From Ephydatia muelleri (taxonomy: Eukaryota; Porifera; Demospongiae; Spongillida; Spongillidae), in the NCBI GenBank assembly GCA_013339895.1, contig JABACO010000001.1:31687779-31751778 (forward strand): DNA of 64,000 bases. The letters are read 5' to 3'. Below the pieces are notes generated by a model that did not search any database, had not been told where the DNA came from, and saw nothing but the letters and a program-made list of their open reading frames with translations. Below, piece after piece: positions 1 to 10,545 of the stretch (position 1 is its first letter; the number at the start of each line of letters is the position of its first letter). The translations under genes and the position numbers were made by a program.

Positions 1-1
1 C

Positions 2-520
2 ATCGGTACCTCAGCTGTGATTAGTGGCCGTCAAAATGATGCCGATGATGAGCGGAGCGTTCGAGATGCTCTCTTCAGTGGCGGTGGCGGTGGAGGTGGA
101 GGTGGAGGTGGAGGTGGAAGTGGTGGTGGCAGACTAGACGATGATGATGGGCAGAACGTACTAGGCGATGATGAGCGGAGCCTTCGAGATGCTCTCTCCG
201 GTGGAGGTGGAGGTGGCGGTGGAGGTGGAGGTGGCGGTGGCAGACTAGACGATGATGATGTACTAGGCGATGATGAGCGGAGCCTTCGAGATGCTCTCTT
301 CAGTGGCGGTGGCGGTGGCGGTGGAGGTGGCGGTGGCGGTGGCGGTGACGGTGGAAGACTAGACGATGATGAGCGGAGCGTTCGAGATGCTCTCTCCGGT
401 GGCGGTGGCGGTGGAGGTGGCGGTGGCGGTGGAGGTGGCGGAGGCGGTGGAGGTGGCAGGGTAGACGATGATGATAGGCAGAACGTACTAGGCGATGATG
501 AAAGGCGGAGCGTCCATTGA
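2..520 (+). CDS. Gly-block secreted repeat protein, copy 1 (5' truncated by window edge)
   Basis: The reading frame is open from base 2 and begins inside the signal peptide seen whole in the other copies (IGTSAV...). It continues with GRQNDADDERSVRDAL and then alternates acidic modules (LDDDD, GDDERSLRDAL) with polyglycine blocks of about 13-20 residues built from GGT/GGC/GGA codons. It stops at 518-520. The end is shorter than in the copies near 41.3 and 53.2 kb because about 14 bases are missing in the last module, so the usual RDALSI terminus is lost. By analogy with the other copies this is an exported, disordered, Gly- and Asp-rich protein. No enzymatic domain is visible and I do not recognise a named family. 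Confidence 0.75.
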   Translation: MGTSAVISGRQNDADDERSVRDALFSGGGGGGGGGGGGGSGGGRLDDDDGQNVLGDDERSLRDALSGGGGGGGGGGGGGGRLDDDDVLGDDERSLRDALFSGGGGGGGGGGGGGGDGGRLDDDERSVRDALSGGGGGGGGGGGGGGGGGGGGRVDDDDRQNVLGDDERRSVH

Positions 521-900
521 CGGTGGCAGTGGTTGTTACATGTAGGTCAGTATATGTATGCATGTACTTGTACGTGGTTCTCTTTTCAAGCACGTCATGC
601 AATTACCGATGTTTCCTTCCGGATCCCCTCACGCCGTAGAAGGGACTCAGAAACACAATCGGGGCATTTTGTCAAACAGCTTCAGTCAACTATTGAGTGT
701 TGAAATCGTAATTTATTTTGTAATTATTGTGCAAGTGATTTAATAAACAATCATAGAGAAGAGAAGGCGCGCGTGCATTCAGCGACAAATAGAATTTGGT
801 CCTTCGAGACCGGACAGTACATAAAAGGTTTGAAATAGGTTCATTTTAGCAATGAGGGCGGAAATTACGAAACAGAAGAGAATTAGAGCGGGCCATATAG
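521..900 (+). other. 3' flank of Gly-block gene
   Basis: This stretch is shared with the sequence after the copies at 41.3 and 53.2 kb and with the upstream side of the minus-strand copies. It includes an AATAAA at 742-747 that could serve as the polyadenylation signal. In the copies near 41.5 and 53.4 kb the motif is altered (AATAAC or similar). No reading frame is credible here. Confidence 0.55.
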
Positions 901-998
901 GTGCGTATCCAGGATCTCATAGGGGGCGGGGTTCACATAATTATCATAACATATAAATCACTGGCGGTTATAGAATTCTATAAGCGATCACTGTTAAT

Positions 999-1750
999 TC
1001 AGTCTAAAGGTTCACAACCATTATACGGGGGTGCCAGCCATTCCTCTCCTGTCGTGGCACGAAGGTACTTTTTCAAGCGTCCAAGTACGCTAATACTCCT
1101 CACATGACGTGACTGGAAGGGTGCACGTGATGCGAAATAAACAATTGAGATTGGGAAACATCTTTTCATTTGCATGTGTAATAACTGTACCAATCACTGT
1201 TAAAATCAGCTCATTCGTGCTTCACACCGATTATATAATACACCCTATGATGTAACACCTGTTGTGCGCATGCGTGTGACCGATAAATAATAATCAAGTT
1301 ATAACACATATAGTAAAGCTTCTGATGACGTGGCAGGAATTTTGTCTGAGCAGTTATTCCACTTTGTTTGCGATAAATGCACGTCATGTTCAAGAGAAAG
1401 AGGAGATGGTAAATCATCTGCATAAAGATCTGCCAGATCTTTAGTCAATGATGCATAACTGTTAGAGGAGGCACTCATATTCGCAATCAGCACTGATGGA
1501 ACGATGGACATCCATTGAATTGCCTTCTTTTATAAATCTGCAAATGTGGTATCTTTGTGTGCATTCACCTCATCTAAGAATGGAGCAGTTATCACCCTTC
1601 TGTAATATTCTTCTGGATTATTGGCTGTCACATTTGCCCTTCATACTTGGCAAGAGGAAGTGTTGGAGGTCCAGCATGAACCTTCTCATGAAGAGGGTCA
1701 GCATGACCATACCACTTTTATGGTAAGTGTCAATATTACTACATGTACGT
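999..1750 (-). pseudogene. hAT transposase remnant (C-terminal dimerisation region)
   Basis: On the minus strand two fragments match the tail of hAT transposases. At 999-1193 there is a damaged version of the motif best preserved at 53.8 kb (ERSFSVLRRLKTYLRATTGE; here only SVLGRLKKYLRATTGEEWL). At 1299-1511 there is the segment ending EVHLxxTKWN (here DVHLSQTKWNNCSDKIP). The hAT C-terminal dimerisation domain normally carries both. Frames change between fragments and there is no intact catalytic core, so this is a relic. The whole block is a diverged copy of 53.65-54.5 kb and keeps the same position downstream of a Gly-block gene. Confidence 0.65.
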
Positions 1751-2650
1751 ACGTTTTGCAACACCTATTTGACTAATCCACTTCATTATATGCATTGCTG
1801 ATAGCATATGGAGAACTGAATACATAGGCGGTCATCTTGCGTTTTTTTTTCAAATTGAATTTTCAACACGTTTATAATTAACGATAAATTGAACTGATTG
1901 TCATCTGTGCTTTATAAAAATTATACCATGAACCATTCGTAAACTAAAATCAAGACGAAAAATTAATTTCTACCGCGTAAATTTATTCATAAACGAGGTG
2001 TCATTACGTAATACCTTGCGTCATCTTGGAATAAAGTTATAATTATATTATGTCGGCTTAGACAGGTTATAAACGTTAATGGCTGTTACTGTTAGATAAC
2101 TTAAAGACAGTTTGAATTACAATTATAATAATAACGACACACAGATTAAAATTAACTTATCGATGTGGAGCGCATCAATTAGGCACAATGATGCGTGCAG
2201 GGCAATAAACGGATCGAACTCCATATAGGGGCCCCTTCATGATTTTATTTATTAACAACAAAAGGATTAATAAAAACTATAAATGAATAATAAAATTAAT
2301 GAAGTATCAAGTTGAAACAGTTTTACATAGCTGAAGGATTGGCCTTGTCTGAAATTGCAAGATCAATTGATGTTTCGAAGAGATGTTGTGGCCTGTGGTA
2401 AGAAGAGCGCGAACCACTCAGGCACATGATAGCTGACCTAAGTAGGGAGAAGCTCACTTTGCAGCGAAGCCAGAATAGTGTTTTACTGTACGGCTGTTCC
2501 TGCTTATCCACGATCAACGAAGCAAGTCTCTTGAAAACTACTGTAGCCAATTACATCTTCTGAGACGTCGGTGTTTTGGTGAGTATACTATGTGAATTTA
2601 GTAGCGTAGGATAGTGGGTAGTGTTCGGCCCTATGTGCATATCTTCAATA
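1751..2650. other. no gene seen
   Basis: AT-rich sequence with many stops in all frames. I see no domain, repeat family or splice structure that I can support. Confidence 0.5.
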
Positions 2651-2760
2651 GTCTCGTACCCAGACCCTTATTCCCACAGCTGCGGATGGATTACATCACC
2701 GCCACGTAGTGGTGATGTAATCCATCCGCAGCTGTGGGAATAAGGGTCTGGGTACGAGAC
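2651..2760. repeat. perfect 50-bp foldback (MITE-like)
   Basis: Bases 2651-2700 are the exact reverse complement of 2711-2760, separated by 10 nt. The arms begin GTCTCGTACCCAGACC. The same 16 bases occur again at 2785-2800, and looser relatives are at about 13817-13832 and 36941-36954. This fits a short inverted-repeat element. It lies just upstream of the Helitron 5' end but outside it. Confidence 0.7.
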
Positions 2761-2828
2761 TATATCTTCGATGCAGTGAAGGTAGTCTCGTACCCAGACC
2801 AGACTGACGTAAGCATTATTGCATAATC

Positions 2829-2850
2829 TGAACCTGCGTCAGCAGGTTCA
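2829..2850 (+). repeat. Helitron 5' subterminal hairpin
   Basis: Arms TGAACCTGC and GCAGGTTCA (9 bp) with a 4-nt loop start two bases inside the 5' end. The copy at 52092 keeps the palindrome with a different loop (GGCA). The copy at 56203 has a slightly damaged version. Canonical Helitrons have a hairpin near the 3' end, so a conserved one at the 5' end is unusual. Confidence 0.7.
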
Positions 2851-3332
2851 ATATAGGATTGATTGAGGAGTCATGAATGTCATTAAAAATTTTCAGTTGC
2901 GTCGCGAGGGACAACGAAGAAACGGATAGCTTTTCTCTTTGCAGCAATCGAACGACAACACCAAGATCTACGTTTTGGTGCTAGTTTCATGTCATAAAAC
3001 TATGCCCTTCTAGACCAACTAAGAACCTGTTTCTCGTGCCCATGCCCAAAAAAATTGTTGGTCGTCGTCGTCTTCTTCTTCTTCTTCTTCTTCTCCGTCA
3101 AGTATAACTCACGCTAGGAATGGTTTTAAAGAACGGCGATAGTACCAATCGCTTCAGAATTTACCGGCGCGGTGCCCCTTAAGGTAATAAAGAAGCTACA
3201 ACGAAAAAGTACTATATACGGTATGGGTATATTACTATGTTCTAAATACAGGAGTATGGATAATTTTAGGCAGTATAAATACTCCAACAGGCACAAAATT
3301 TATTTTGGTGTCAGTTTAGTCGTTACTTATTT

Positions 3333-4039
3333 TTGGCTAGTGAAGTTGTTTTTCTAAAAGTGCCTTCGCGTAATCGAAAGAAGAGAACGAAGCAACGAGC
3401 GGAATACCTCCAAAAGCAAGAAGAGAACAAGGCTAAAGCCCGAGAGCGCTACAAGGCCGACCCTGAAAAAAAGAAGGCCTCTGTACGCGAGAGCTACAAG
3501 GCCGATCCTGAAAAAAAGAAGGCCTCTGTACGCGAGAGCTACAAGGCCGATCCTGAAAAAAAGAAGGCCTCTGTACGCGAGAGCTACAAGGCCGATCCTG
3601 AAAAAAAGAAGGCCTCTGTACGCGAGAGCTACAAGGCCGATCCTGAAAAAAAGAAGGCCTCTGTACGCGAGAGCTACAAGGCCGATCCTGAAAAAAAGAA
3701 GGCCTCTGTACGCGAGAGCTACAAGGCCGATCCTGAAAAAAAGAAGGCCTCTGTACGCGAGAGCTACATCGCAAATATTGAACCTAAGCGTGCTGCTAAA
3801 AGGCAGCGATATGGAGAGGACCTCGAGGAGAACCGTGCTGCTAAAAGGCAGCGATATGGAGAGGACCTCGAGGAGAACCGTGCTGTTAAAAGGCAGCGAT
3901 ATCAAGAGAGCGTCGAGGAGAACCGTGCTGCTAAAAGGCGGATATACAGGGGTAATTCAGCTACCATTAAGGCAGCTAGAATGAGTCGGTATTGGAAGGG
4001 TCGTAGAACTACCACTACCACTACCACTACCACCCAAAG
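3333..4039 (+). CDS. Helitron polyprotein exon 1: basic 15-residue repeat region
   Basis: The exon encodes a lysine/arginine-rich N-terminal module. A leader (PSRNRKKRTK...) is followed by about seven tandem 15-residue units of the form YKADPEKKKASVRES (45 nt each), then diverged RAAKRQRY units. It ends in a Thr run and CCCAAAG followed by a GTATGT splice donor at 4040. Splicing to 4614 keeps the frame (two bases plus one base make a Ser codon). Such charged repeats are known at the N-terminus of some animal Helitron proteins and may bind DNA, which is inference. No ATG opens this frame: the first sense codon after the stop region is TTG, so the true start may lie in an upstream exon or be lost. 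The start given is only the open-frame limit. Confidence 0.7.
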
Positions 4040-4613
4040 GTATGTTATAGCATGCTGTATGTACCATTTAAAATCTAAGGGCTGCTATGCACGTGGCTCA
4101 TGGCTTCCTGTCATGCACACATTAACACTCTTGTATGCCTGCATGACATATTATCAGATGTACAGTATGGCTTCCTACACGGGATGTTCCCTGGTAAAGG
4201 TCAATGTTTGTACAAAAGGTTATTTGTACATGTACATGCATCTGTGTCTGTTACATTGTAAATGTGATGTGCAATAAAGGACTATACACATGTGTGTACT
4301 ACTGTAATTGCATTTTCAGAAATTTAATTAACAAGTCTGTCATGCGCATCCAACCCTTGCATGCAGCGGATTATCAGATGTACAGTAAGGCTTCCCACAA
4401 GTAAAAGTTCCCCATGTACATGTAAAGGGTACAAAAGGTAATTTGTGTCTCTCACATTGTTTTAAAGGTCCACTACACATGTGTGTACAGAAAATTGAGT
4501 TGTATGAAAATAAATAATTCACGTTATGCGCAGTTGGTAAAATGTTTTGATACATGATAAGGCATAATGTGTGGTAAAATAAAAGTACTGCAACCCTATC
4601 TTCTCCCATATAG
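4040..4613 (+). other. intron of the Helitron polyprotein gene
   Basis: Donor AAAG/GTATGT at 4040 and acceptor CTTCTCCCATATAG ending at 4613, preceded by a pyrimidine-rich tract. The two exons join in phase. The same donor is preserved on the minus strand at about 50695 in the deleted copy. The open frames inside the intron carry no recognisable domain. Confidence 0.7.
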
Positions 4614-7600
4614 TTACTCCCTGTTTGAGCCCAACTCTTGCACACTAGCAGAGTATGGAGTGAGTCTTGAAAAAGCAATTCTTAGGGATAGTGAGCTTCT
4701 GAGTGATGTAAACAATGCTTTCTGCAATAGCCATCCATTGCTAGCTCAAAAGGTTGTTACAAGATCTGCCCGTGCAGCAGTAAGTAAGATTAGTGCAGAT
4801 GCATTACTTGCTAAAGCAATAAGTGTACGAAGATCACAGGCAGGGTCACTGCTAAAAACTATCCGTAAGGTTAATGCAAAGAAGTTGCAAGAGAGTGATA
4901 TTTTAGTCGGGCATAGGTTTCATACTGCTGGGGCTGAGCCTTACTTCTTTGATAATTCGTACACTCACAGAAAACAGCATGGAGCCATTCCAGTAGACCT
5001 CAATGGTAGGTGTGTAGTGGCAGAGGAGATAAAGGACAGGGATAAGGTCACCATGTGCCCTTTGAAATGGAAATGTACAAATGAGTGTCGCAAGCTCACT
5101 AGTGAAGAAGTAGCAATAGTGTTAAAAACAAATTCACTGTTCCAAAAGTCCATTGAAGACCTCAGAGCTGGGCTCGATGCTCTTGATTCAGGGTGTGGTC
5201 ATGTTCATTATGATGTCACTTTGAAATCACATTCTGGGTTTATTGATCAGCTTGGGCATCCTATTTATTGTGAGCTTCCAGAATGCTCTAGTCCATTGCG
5301 AGTTATTAGGGCAGCTATGCCTCACTATCCTGCATTACGGACTTTCACCAGGCTACTTTACAAAGCTCGCAAATGTCACATGACTATTTTGGCTATTGAT
5401 TCAGCACTTGCTAGTGGAAATATTGATGAGCTTATACCATTTATGGGCATGAAGGACAATTTGTCAGATTTGTTTAGTGAGGATGGAGTTGAGCATGCTG
5501 TAGTTAATGAAGACCATTTATCATCTGGTCTAGGCTGCATTGAGAGAGACTTGAAAGTTACGCATGCTGACCTTATAGCTAAGCTACAATCCAAGTTCAA
5601 TGACGATGCAGAATTTGCATGTTGTAGCTGTGAAAGACTGTTTCAGCGCAAACAAGTGTCTTGTGTAAACTTTAGCCTTGACAAATATGAAACAGATACC
5701 TGGCAAAGACTGAAAGCCCATGTTTTGCAGAATGGTGTCACTGAACAACTGTACATCTGCCAGTACTGCCGCCCATTTCTAAACAAAAATACTATTCCAG
5801 CAAGATGTGTTCTTAATGGGCTTGTCACTGAACTCATACCAGACGAACTAAAATCTCTAAATGCTCTCAGTAAACAACTGATTCAGAGAGCAAAGGCTTT
5901 TCAGACTATCGTGCGACTTGGGACATATTCAGGTAAAGTGCCGGCATATAACGCACTTCAAGCCTGCAGGGGTTGCATGTTTTTCTTGCCACTGCCACTA
6001 AATAAAACATGGGACACTTTATCGGAAATTGAACTTGGTGGTAGTGGTCTTGTAGCTTTGCCTGACCCTCAGTTGTACATAATTGTAAATGGTGTACCAA
6101 CTAAGGATAAGATTGTGTGGCAAACACTAGTGGATGTTAATGCTGTAAAATTAGCCATTCAAAAACTCAAAGAAATAAATTGGCTTTATAAAAATGTAGA
6201 CGATGCATCATTAGACGAGGCAGCTAAAAATATTGTTGAAGTAGTAGACCAAGCTTCTAGCATAATGTTAGAAAAAGCATCGACTGATGACGTGGCTGCT
6301 TTACAGGCGTACACTATTCGATCGCTTGACCAGCAAGGGTCAACAAAGTTGGATGTTGAGCAGTATAAGATGCAAAATGTTAAAGACAGTCCTATCGAAA
6401 GCAGACAGAGACACCTTGATGTGATGTGCTTTCCAACACTTTTTCCTTCTGGGCAGTTTGGTGAATTCCACCCTCGAGACATTCACTTGTCAGCATCAGA
6501 GTATGCTAAATCTCGGCTGCTCAACAAAGATTCTCGGTTTCGAAAAGATCCTCAATATGTTTTCTTTTTGTTATGGCAGCAAGAGATGAGGCAGATTTCT
6601 GCAGGCATTTACAATGTTCTTAAAACTACATCTAAGGGCAAAGTGCCTGTGCGTGAATTCCTTTCCAGAGTTTCAAATTCTGATGAAAGTGTAGAAGCAA
6701 ATCTTTCCACAATAATTCAATCTGTGCGTGGGACTAAGCAGTACTGGTTCCATAAAAGTAGTGAATTAAAATGCATGTTGAGAGAGTATGGATCGCCCAC
6801 TCTTTTCATAACTTTTAGCTGTGCAGAGTACAACTCTACCCACATAGATAGGTACCTAAGGAAGGTCAATGACCATCCTCCTAGCTATCCCATATCTAAG
6901 CTTTGCATTGAAGATCCTGTTTCAGTGTCCCGAAAATTCTCTGCAAATTTTCACCATTTATTTTACACTGTTTTGCTAAAAGGATCTGTGCTTGGTGTAG
7001 TCCTACATTTCTTTTGGAAAAAAGAGTATCAGGCGCGGGGAGCCCCTCATTATCATGTATTGCTGTGGATTCAGGATGCGCCAGTGATTGGGAAGAGTGA
7101 TCCAAAAGACGTTCTTGCATGGATCCAGGAACGCATCACATGTAAAATCCCAGATGCTGCCCTCAACCCTGAACTCCACGCATTGGTCACTAAATATCAA
7201 ATGCATAAGTGTACTAACTATTGCAAACGCAGGCAAAAGCTCAAAAGTGGTTTCATTACTAAATGCAGGTTTAGTTTTCCACGTGACGTGACTGAGCATG
7301 CAGTGCTAAACCCAGTGGAGGAATGCCTCAAGTCGAGGAAAAAAATTTATCTCCTACCTCGAGCTGCACAGGAATGTAGAGTGAATGATTACAATCCACT
7401 ACTGCTTCTGCTTTGGCAGGCCAATATGGACATTCAGTTCACTGCTGAATCTTCGTTAACCCTAGCTCATTATGTTACAGGGTACGTAACCAAAGCAGAG
7501 AAAAGTAACATGCAGGAAGTGTGGCAAGAGGTCAATTCAAACAGCAGTATCTACAGCAAGCTGTGGTCCTTTGGTGTTCGGAGCTTACGTTCCAGAGAGT

Positions 7601-7812
7601 GTGGCCTCTACGAAGCAAGCGACCTGTTACTTGGTGACCACCTCACCGAGAAATCAGTGACTGTGAAATGGGTTGATGCTTCAATGCCTCACAAACGAAA
7701 GCGCAGGCTTAAGACTCATAAACAGCTTGTGGAAGTTGAAAAGATGAATCCTGCTTCCACTGACATATTAGAGGGGAGCATGGTAGACATTTTACCCTAC
7801 CAGGCCAAATGA
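4614..7812 (+). CDS. Helitron Rep: DUF6570-like region plus HUH/Y2 domain
   Basis: This is the large second exon, with the first ATG at 4567 lying inside the intron. The middle part (YICQYCRPFLNK..., about residues 380-480 counted from 4567) has the Cys-rich look of DUF6570, common in animal Helitron proteins. The Rep/Helitron_like_N domain follows. The HUH motif reads APHYHVLLW, with histidines at residues 828 and 830 that bind the metal. The two catalytic tyrosines are Y969 and Y973 in HYVTGYVTK, four apart as in active Helitrons. Rep nicks and rejoins single-stranded DNA during rolling-circle transposition. The frame stops at 7810-7812, but homologous sequence continues one base out of phase, so a single-base indel near 7785-7805 is likely. 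All recognisable catalytic residues are intact. Confidence 0.88.
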
Positions 7813-7813
7813 G

Positions 7814-8161
7814 TTGGAAAATGTGTGCTTGTATGATTTTGTACAGTGGTACAAGTATTGCGGGACAGACAAGGATGGCTCTAGGGTATACCAGAAGCTG
7901 CAAAAGCCTCTTCTTCCTAATCACAAGCTGTTTGATCCTTCCAATGAGAACCAGAGAGAAGACTATTTCTATTCTCTCATGTTACTATTCATTCCATTTC
8001 GAAATGAATGTGATCTGATGAAAGAAGGAGAAACAGCTGAGGTAGCCTTTAATCGTCTCATCGGTAGCAATGTCAGTCTGTCAGATCACCACGAAAAACT
8101 GCAAGCATTGTTGAAAGCGCAGACTGCAGTGAAGAAAATCAATGAAGCAAGAGAGGAGGAA
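7814..8161 (+). CDS. Helitron Rep-helicase linker in shifted frame
   Basis: This frame is open across the gap between Rep and helicase and starts with the typical Helitron segment LENVCLYDFVQWY. It continues as a charged region to EAREEEG near 8160. There the coding sense moves back to the frame of Rep and helicase (VVVPPAEEDAYFGG...). The segment is therefore the middle of one original polyprotein flanked by two compensating single-base shifts. Mutation or assembly error explains this more simply than programmed shifting, because I see no slippery site. Confidence 0.75.
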
Positions 8162-9786
8162 GGGTCGTTGTTCCTCCTGCAGAGGAAGACGCTTATTTTG
8201 GTGGTGAAGCTAAGGCAGCAATGGAAGATGTGTTCAATTTGAACGAGGTGAACGCAGCAGAGACAGTTGAAGAGCGTGTTGCTAAGCTCAATGCAGATCA
8301 GCTGCGAATCTTCAATGATATCAATGACCATCTTTGCCACCAAAAACTGCATGAAAATGGGAAATGCTCCTGTACTAAGCTAAAGCCCTTGTGTAAATTT
8401 ATTAGTGGTGTGGGTGGTACAGGGAAATCCTTCCTAATTCATACGATTCGAGCAAAGGTTAATGAACTTTGGAAGGATAACAAAGATTCCATAAGGTGTG
8501 CACTTGCAGCTCCTACGGGATTGGCTGCATTTAACATAGAGGGTGTGACTGTACATAGACTATTTCAACTACCTATAGAGCATGATTCTAGGACATCCAC
8601 TTACTGGTCACTACCTAAAGAATCACTTAAAGTCATGCGGAATGGTTTCACGCATGTGAAGTTAATAATCATTGATGAGGTTAGCATGCTATCAAGCCTG
8701 ACCCTAGCTTACATTCATTTGAGACTTGATGAGTTGTTTGGAAGCGATCAATGGTTTGGGTCTATGAATGTCCTGTTCTTTGGCGATTTACTGCAGCTTC
8801 CTCCAGTAAATGGTTCAATGGTGTTCCAAAACATTTCCAATAAACTTATTGCCGCAAGGCTTGGCTGTGTGACAGCTGTGAACATTTGGAGGGAATCTAT
8901 AGTGTATGATGAACTGACCATTAATGAACGACAAAAACGCGACCCAGAATTTGGTCAGTTGTTAAATGAAGTGAGGGTGAATTGTATATCTGACAAAACT
9001 GTTGCATTGTTGCACAATGCTGTCATAAAATGCACAGCTTTTGAAAAGTTCCAAGAACTCTTAGGCCAAAATTTGTCCCCTGTGTGTCTGTTTGCTACAA
9101 GAAAATCTTGTGACCAATTTAATGCAGAGATGCTTTCCAAAGCCAGTTCACCAATAGTAAACATGCCCTGCATAGATGAGTTTGATGAAACAGCAGGGAA
9201 GGTGAAGTGGACTAAAAGGGCATCATCTGAACTAGAAAAGTTAAACAAAGACTGTAATATGACTGCTGGTTTAGAGGCAGAGCTAAAACTTGCAGTAGGC
9301 GTTAGGGTCATGCTAAGACGAAATATAAAAACCAGTGAAGGGTTGGTCAATGGTGCACTTGGTACTGTTACTGCCATCTCTAAGAACTGCATTCATGTTG
9401 CTTTTGATCACACTCCTAAACTGCAGTTTAAAATTGAACGTGTGCGTAGTAAGTTTCAAGTATTACGCCGTTTCTACGTGTACAGAAAGCAGTTTCCTTT
9501 AATATTGGCATTTGCAGTAACAATCCATAAGTGTCAAGGCTTATCATTAGACTGTGCAATTGTGGACCTTTCTAGTGATATATTTGCAACAGGAATGGCC
9601 TATGTTGCCATGTCGCGTGTGAGAACACTAGCTGGTCTGCATCTGTTAGCATTTGATCCTAAATCGATCAAAGTCAGCATGGAGTGTACTGAAGAAGTGA
9701 ACAGGTTACGTAAACTATTTAGAAGTGACATTCCGTGCATAGAGCTGTCTGCAGTCCCTAACCCTATTAAGAGTAAACCTAAGTGA
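8161..9786 (+). CDS. Helitron helicase (Pif1-type, SF1B)
   Basis: The helicase domain follows Rep in the same original polyprotein. Counting from the ATG at 8221, Walker A GVGGTGKS is at residues 63-70, Walker B IIIDEVSML at about 149-157, motif III FFGDLLQLPP at about 185-194, and the late motifs TIHKCQGLSLD and VAMSRVRTL near residues 430-470. These are diagnostic of the Pif1 family, which unwinds 5' to 3'. In Helitrons it drives strand displacement behind the Rep nick. Codons 5' of 8221 (from about 8161) are also coding in this frame, so the ATG is not the real start. The frame ends with TGA at 9784-9786, but coding continues in the same phase into the OTU domain. Confidence 0.9.
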   Translation, partial: RVVVPPAEEDAYFGGEAKAAMEDVFNLNEVNAAETVEERVAKLNADQLRIFNDINDHLCHQKLHENGKCSCTKLKPLCKFISGVGGTGKSFLIHTIRAKVNELWKDNKDSIRCALAAPTGLAAFNIEGVTVHRLFQLPIEHDSRTSTYWSLPKESLKVMRNGFTHVKLIIIDEVSMLSSLTLAYIHLRLDELFGSDQWFGSMNVLFFGDLLQLPPVNGSMVFQNISNKLIAARLGCVTAVNIWRESIVYDELTINERQKRDPEFGQLLNEVRVNCISDKTVALLHNAVIKCTAFEKFQELLGQNLSPVCLFATRKSCDQFNAEMLSKASSPIVNMPCIDEFDETAGKVKWTKRASSELEKLNKDCNMTAGLEAELKLAVGVRVMLRRNIKTSEGLVNGALGTVTAISKNCIHVAFDHTPKLQFKIERVRSKFQVLRRFYVYRKQFPLILAFAVTIHKCQGLSLDCAIVDLSSDIFATGMAYVAMSRVRTLAGLHLLAFDPKSIKVSMECTEEVNRLRKLFRSDIPCIELSAVPNPIKSKPK

Positions 9787-10545
9787 ACTGGTCGGGCTTG
9801 TGACATTTTACCTCCACAACCACTACCTAGCAAAGACCAGGATAAATCCACTGTTTCTGATTCTTTGAAATCTAAGACATCACAAAGGGGTAAAGGGCAG
9901 ACACCAAAACAGAGTACACCCAAGTCCTCTGTTATAGATCTTACTGTTAATGATGTAAGGGTTGAGCGGGCAGAGAGAGAAACCACATGGCCATATCTCA
10001 GATATTACCAAACAGACGAACTGTGGCAACGTCAAAAGTGTACACAACTGGGCCTTACATTTCACAGTGCAAATAATTTTGACATCGGTGGCCCCAATAT
10101 AGTTTTAAATCGCCCTAACACTGAAACAATATTGAGAGCAAGGGGTGATGGCAATTGTCTCTTCAGATGTTTGTCTCAAATCATAACTGGTTCCCCAGAT
10201 CAGCATTATGCAGTAAGAATGTGCATAATTACACACATGAGACACATATCGCACCTTCTAATAGGGTCATATGAATTTGATGGGGGAGATGATATTGAAG
10301 CATACATAGCTAATAGAAAAATGGATCAGAATGGCAGCTATGGTACGAATAATGAAATGCTTACACTGTCTCACCTACTGATGTGTAATGTATACTCATT
10401 TAATGCTCAGGCTTCAAATTGGTCATATGTAGCGAACCCTGGTCACATTGATCCCAACATTCCTGTCATTGTAGAAAGAAAATCAATGTATATTTACTAC
10501 AGAAATGGAAATCATTTTGATATTGTAACCTCACAGTTGCCATAG
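9787..10545 (+). CDS. Helitron C-terminal OTU cysteine protease domain
   Basis: This is in phase with the helicase and separated only by TGA at 9784-9786, so the ancestral product was probably one Rep-helicase-OTU protein. Counting from 9865, the catalytic signature RGDGNCLFR has Asp 95 and Cys 98, and the C-terminal NHFDIV supplies His 217. Spacing and order match OTU deubiquitinase-like proteases. OTU domains are known cargo of several animal Helitrons, with an unproven role in processing the polyprotein or removing host ubiquitin. The linker before the domain is Ser/Thr/Pro-rich and probably disordered. It terminates at TAG 10543-10545. Confidence 0.87.
   Translation, partial: TGRACDILPPQPLPSKDQDKSTVSDSLKSKTSQRGKGQTPKQSTPKSSVIDLTVNDVRVERAERETTWPYLRYYQTDELWQRQKCTQLGLTFHSANNFDIGGPNIVLNRPNTETILRARGDGNCLFRCLSQIITGSPDQHYAVRMCIITHMRHISHLLIGSYEFDGGDDIEAYIANRKMDQNGSYGTNNEMLTLSHLLMCNVYSFNAQASNWSYVANPGHIDPNIPVIVERKSMYIYYRNGNHFDIVTSQLP

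Noticed and set aside
3354-3905. Antisense LAYRGLLFFRIGLVA repeat frame opposite the Helitron basic exon
   Set aside because: A shadow of the 45-nt repeat. The sense frame joins in phase by splicing to Rep.
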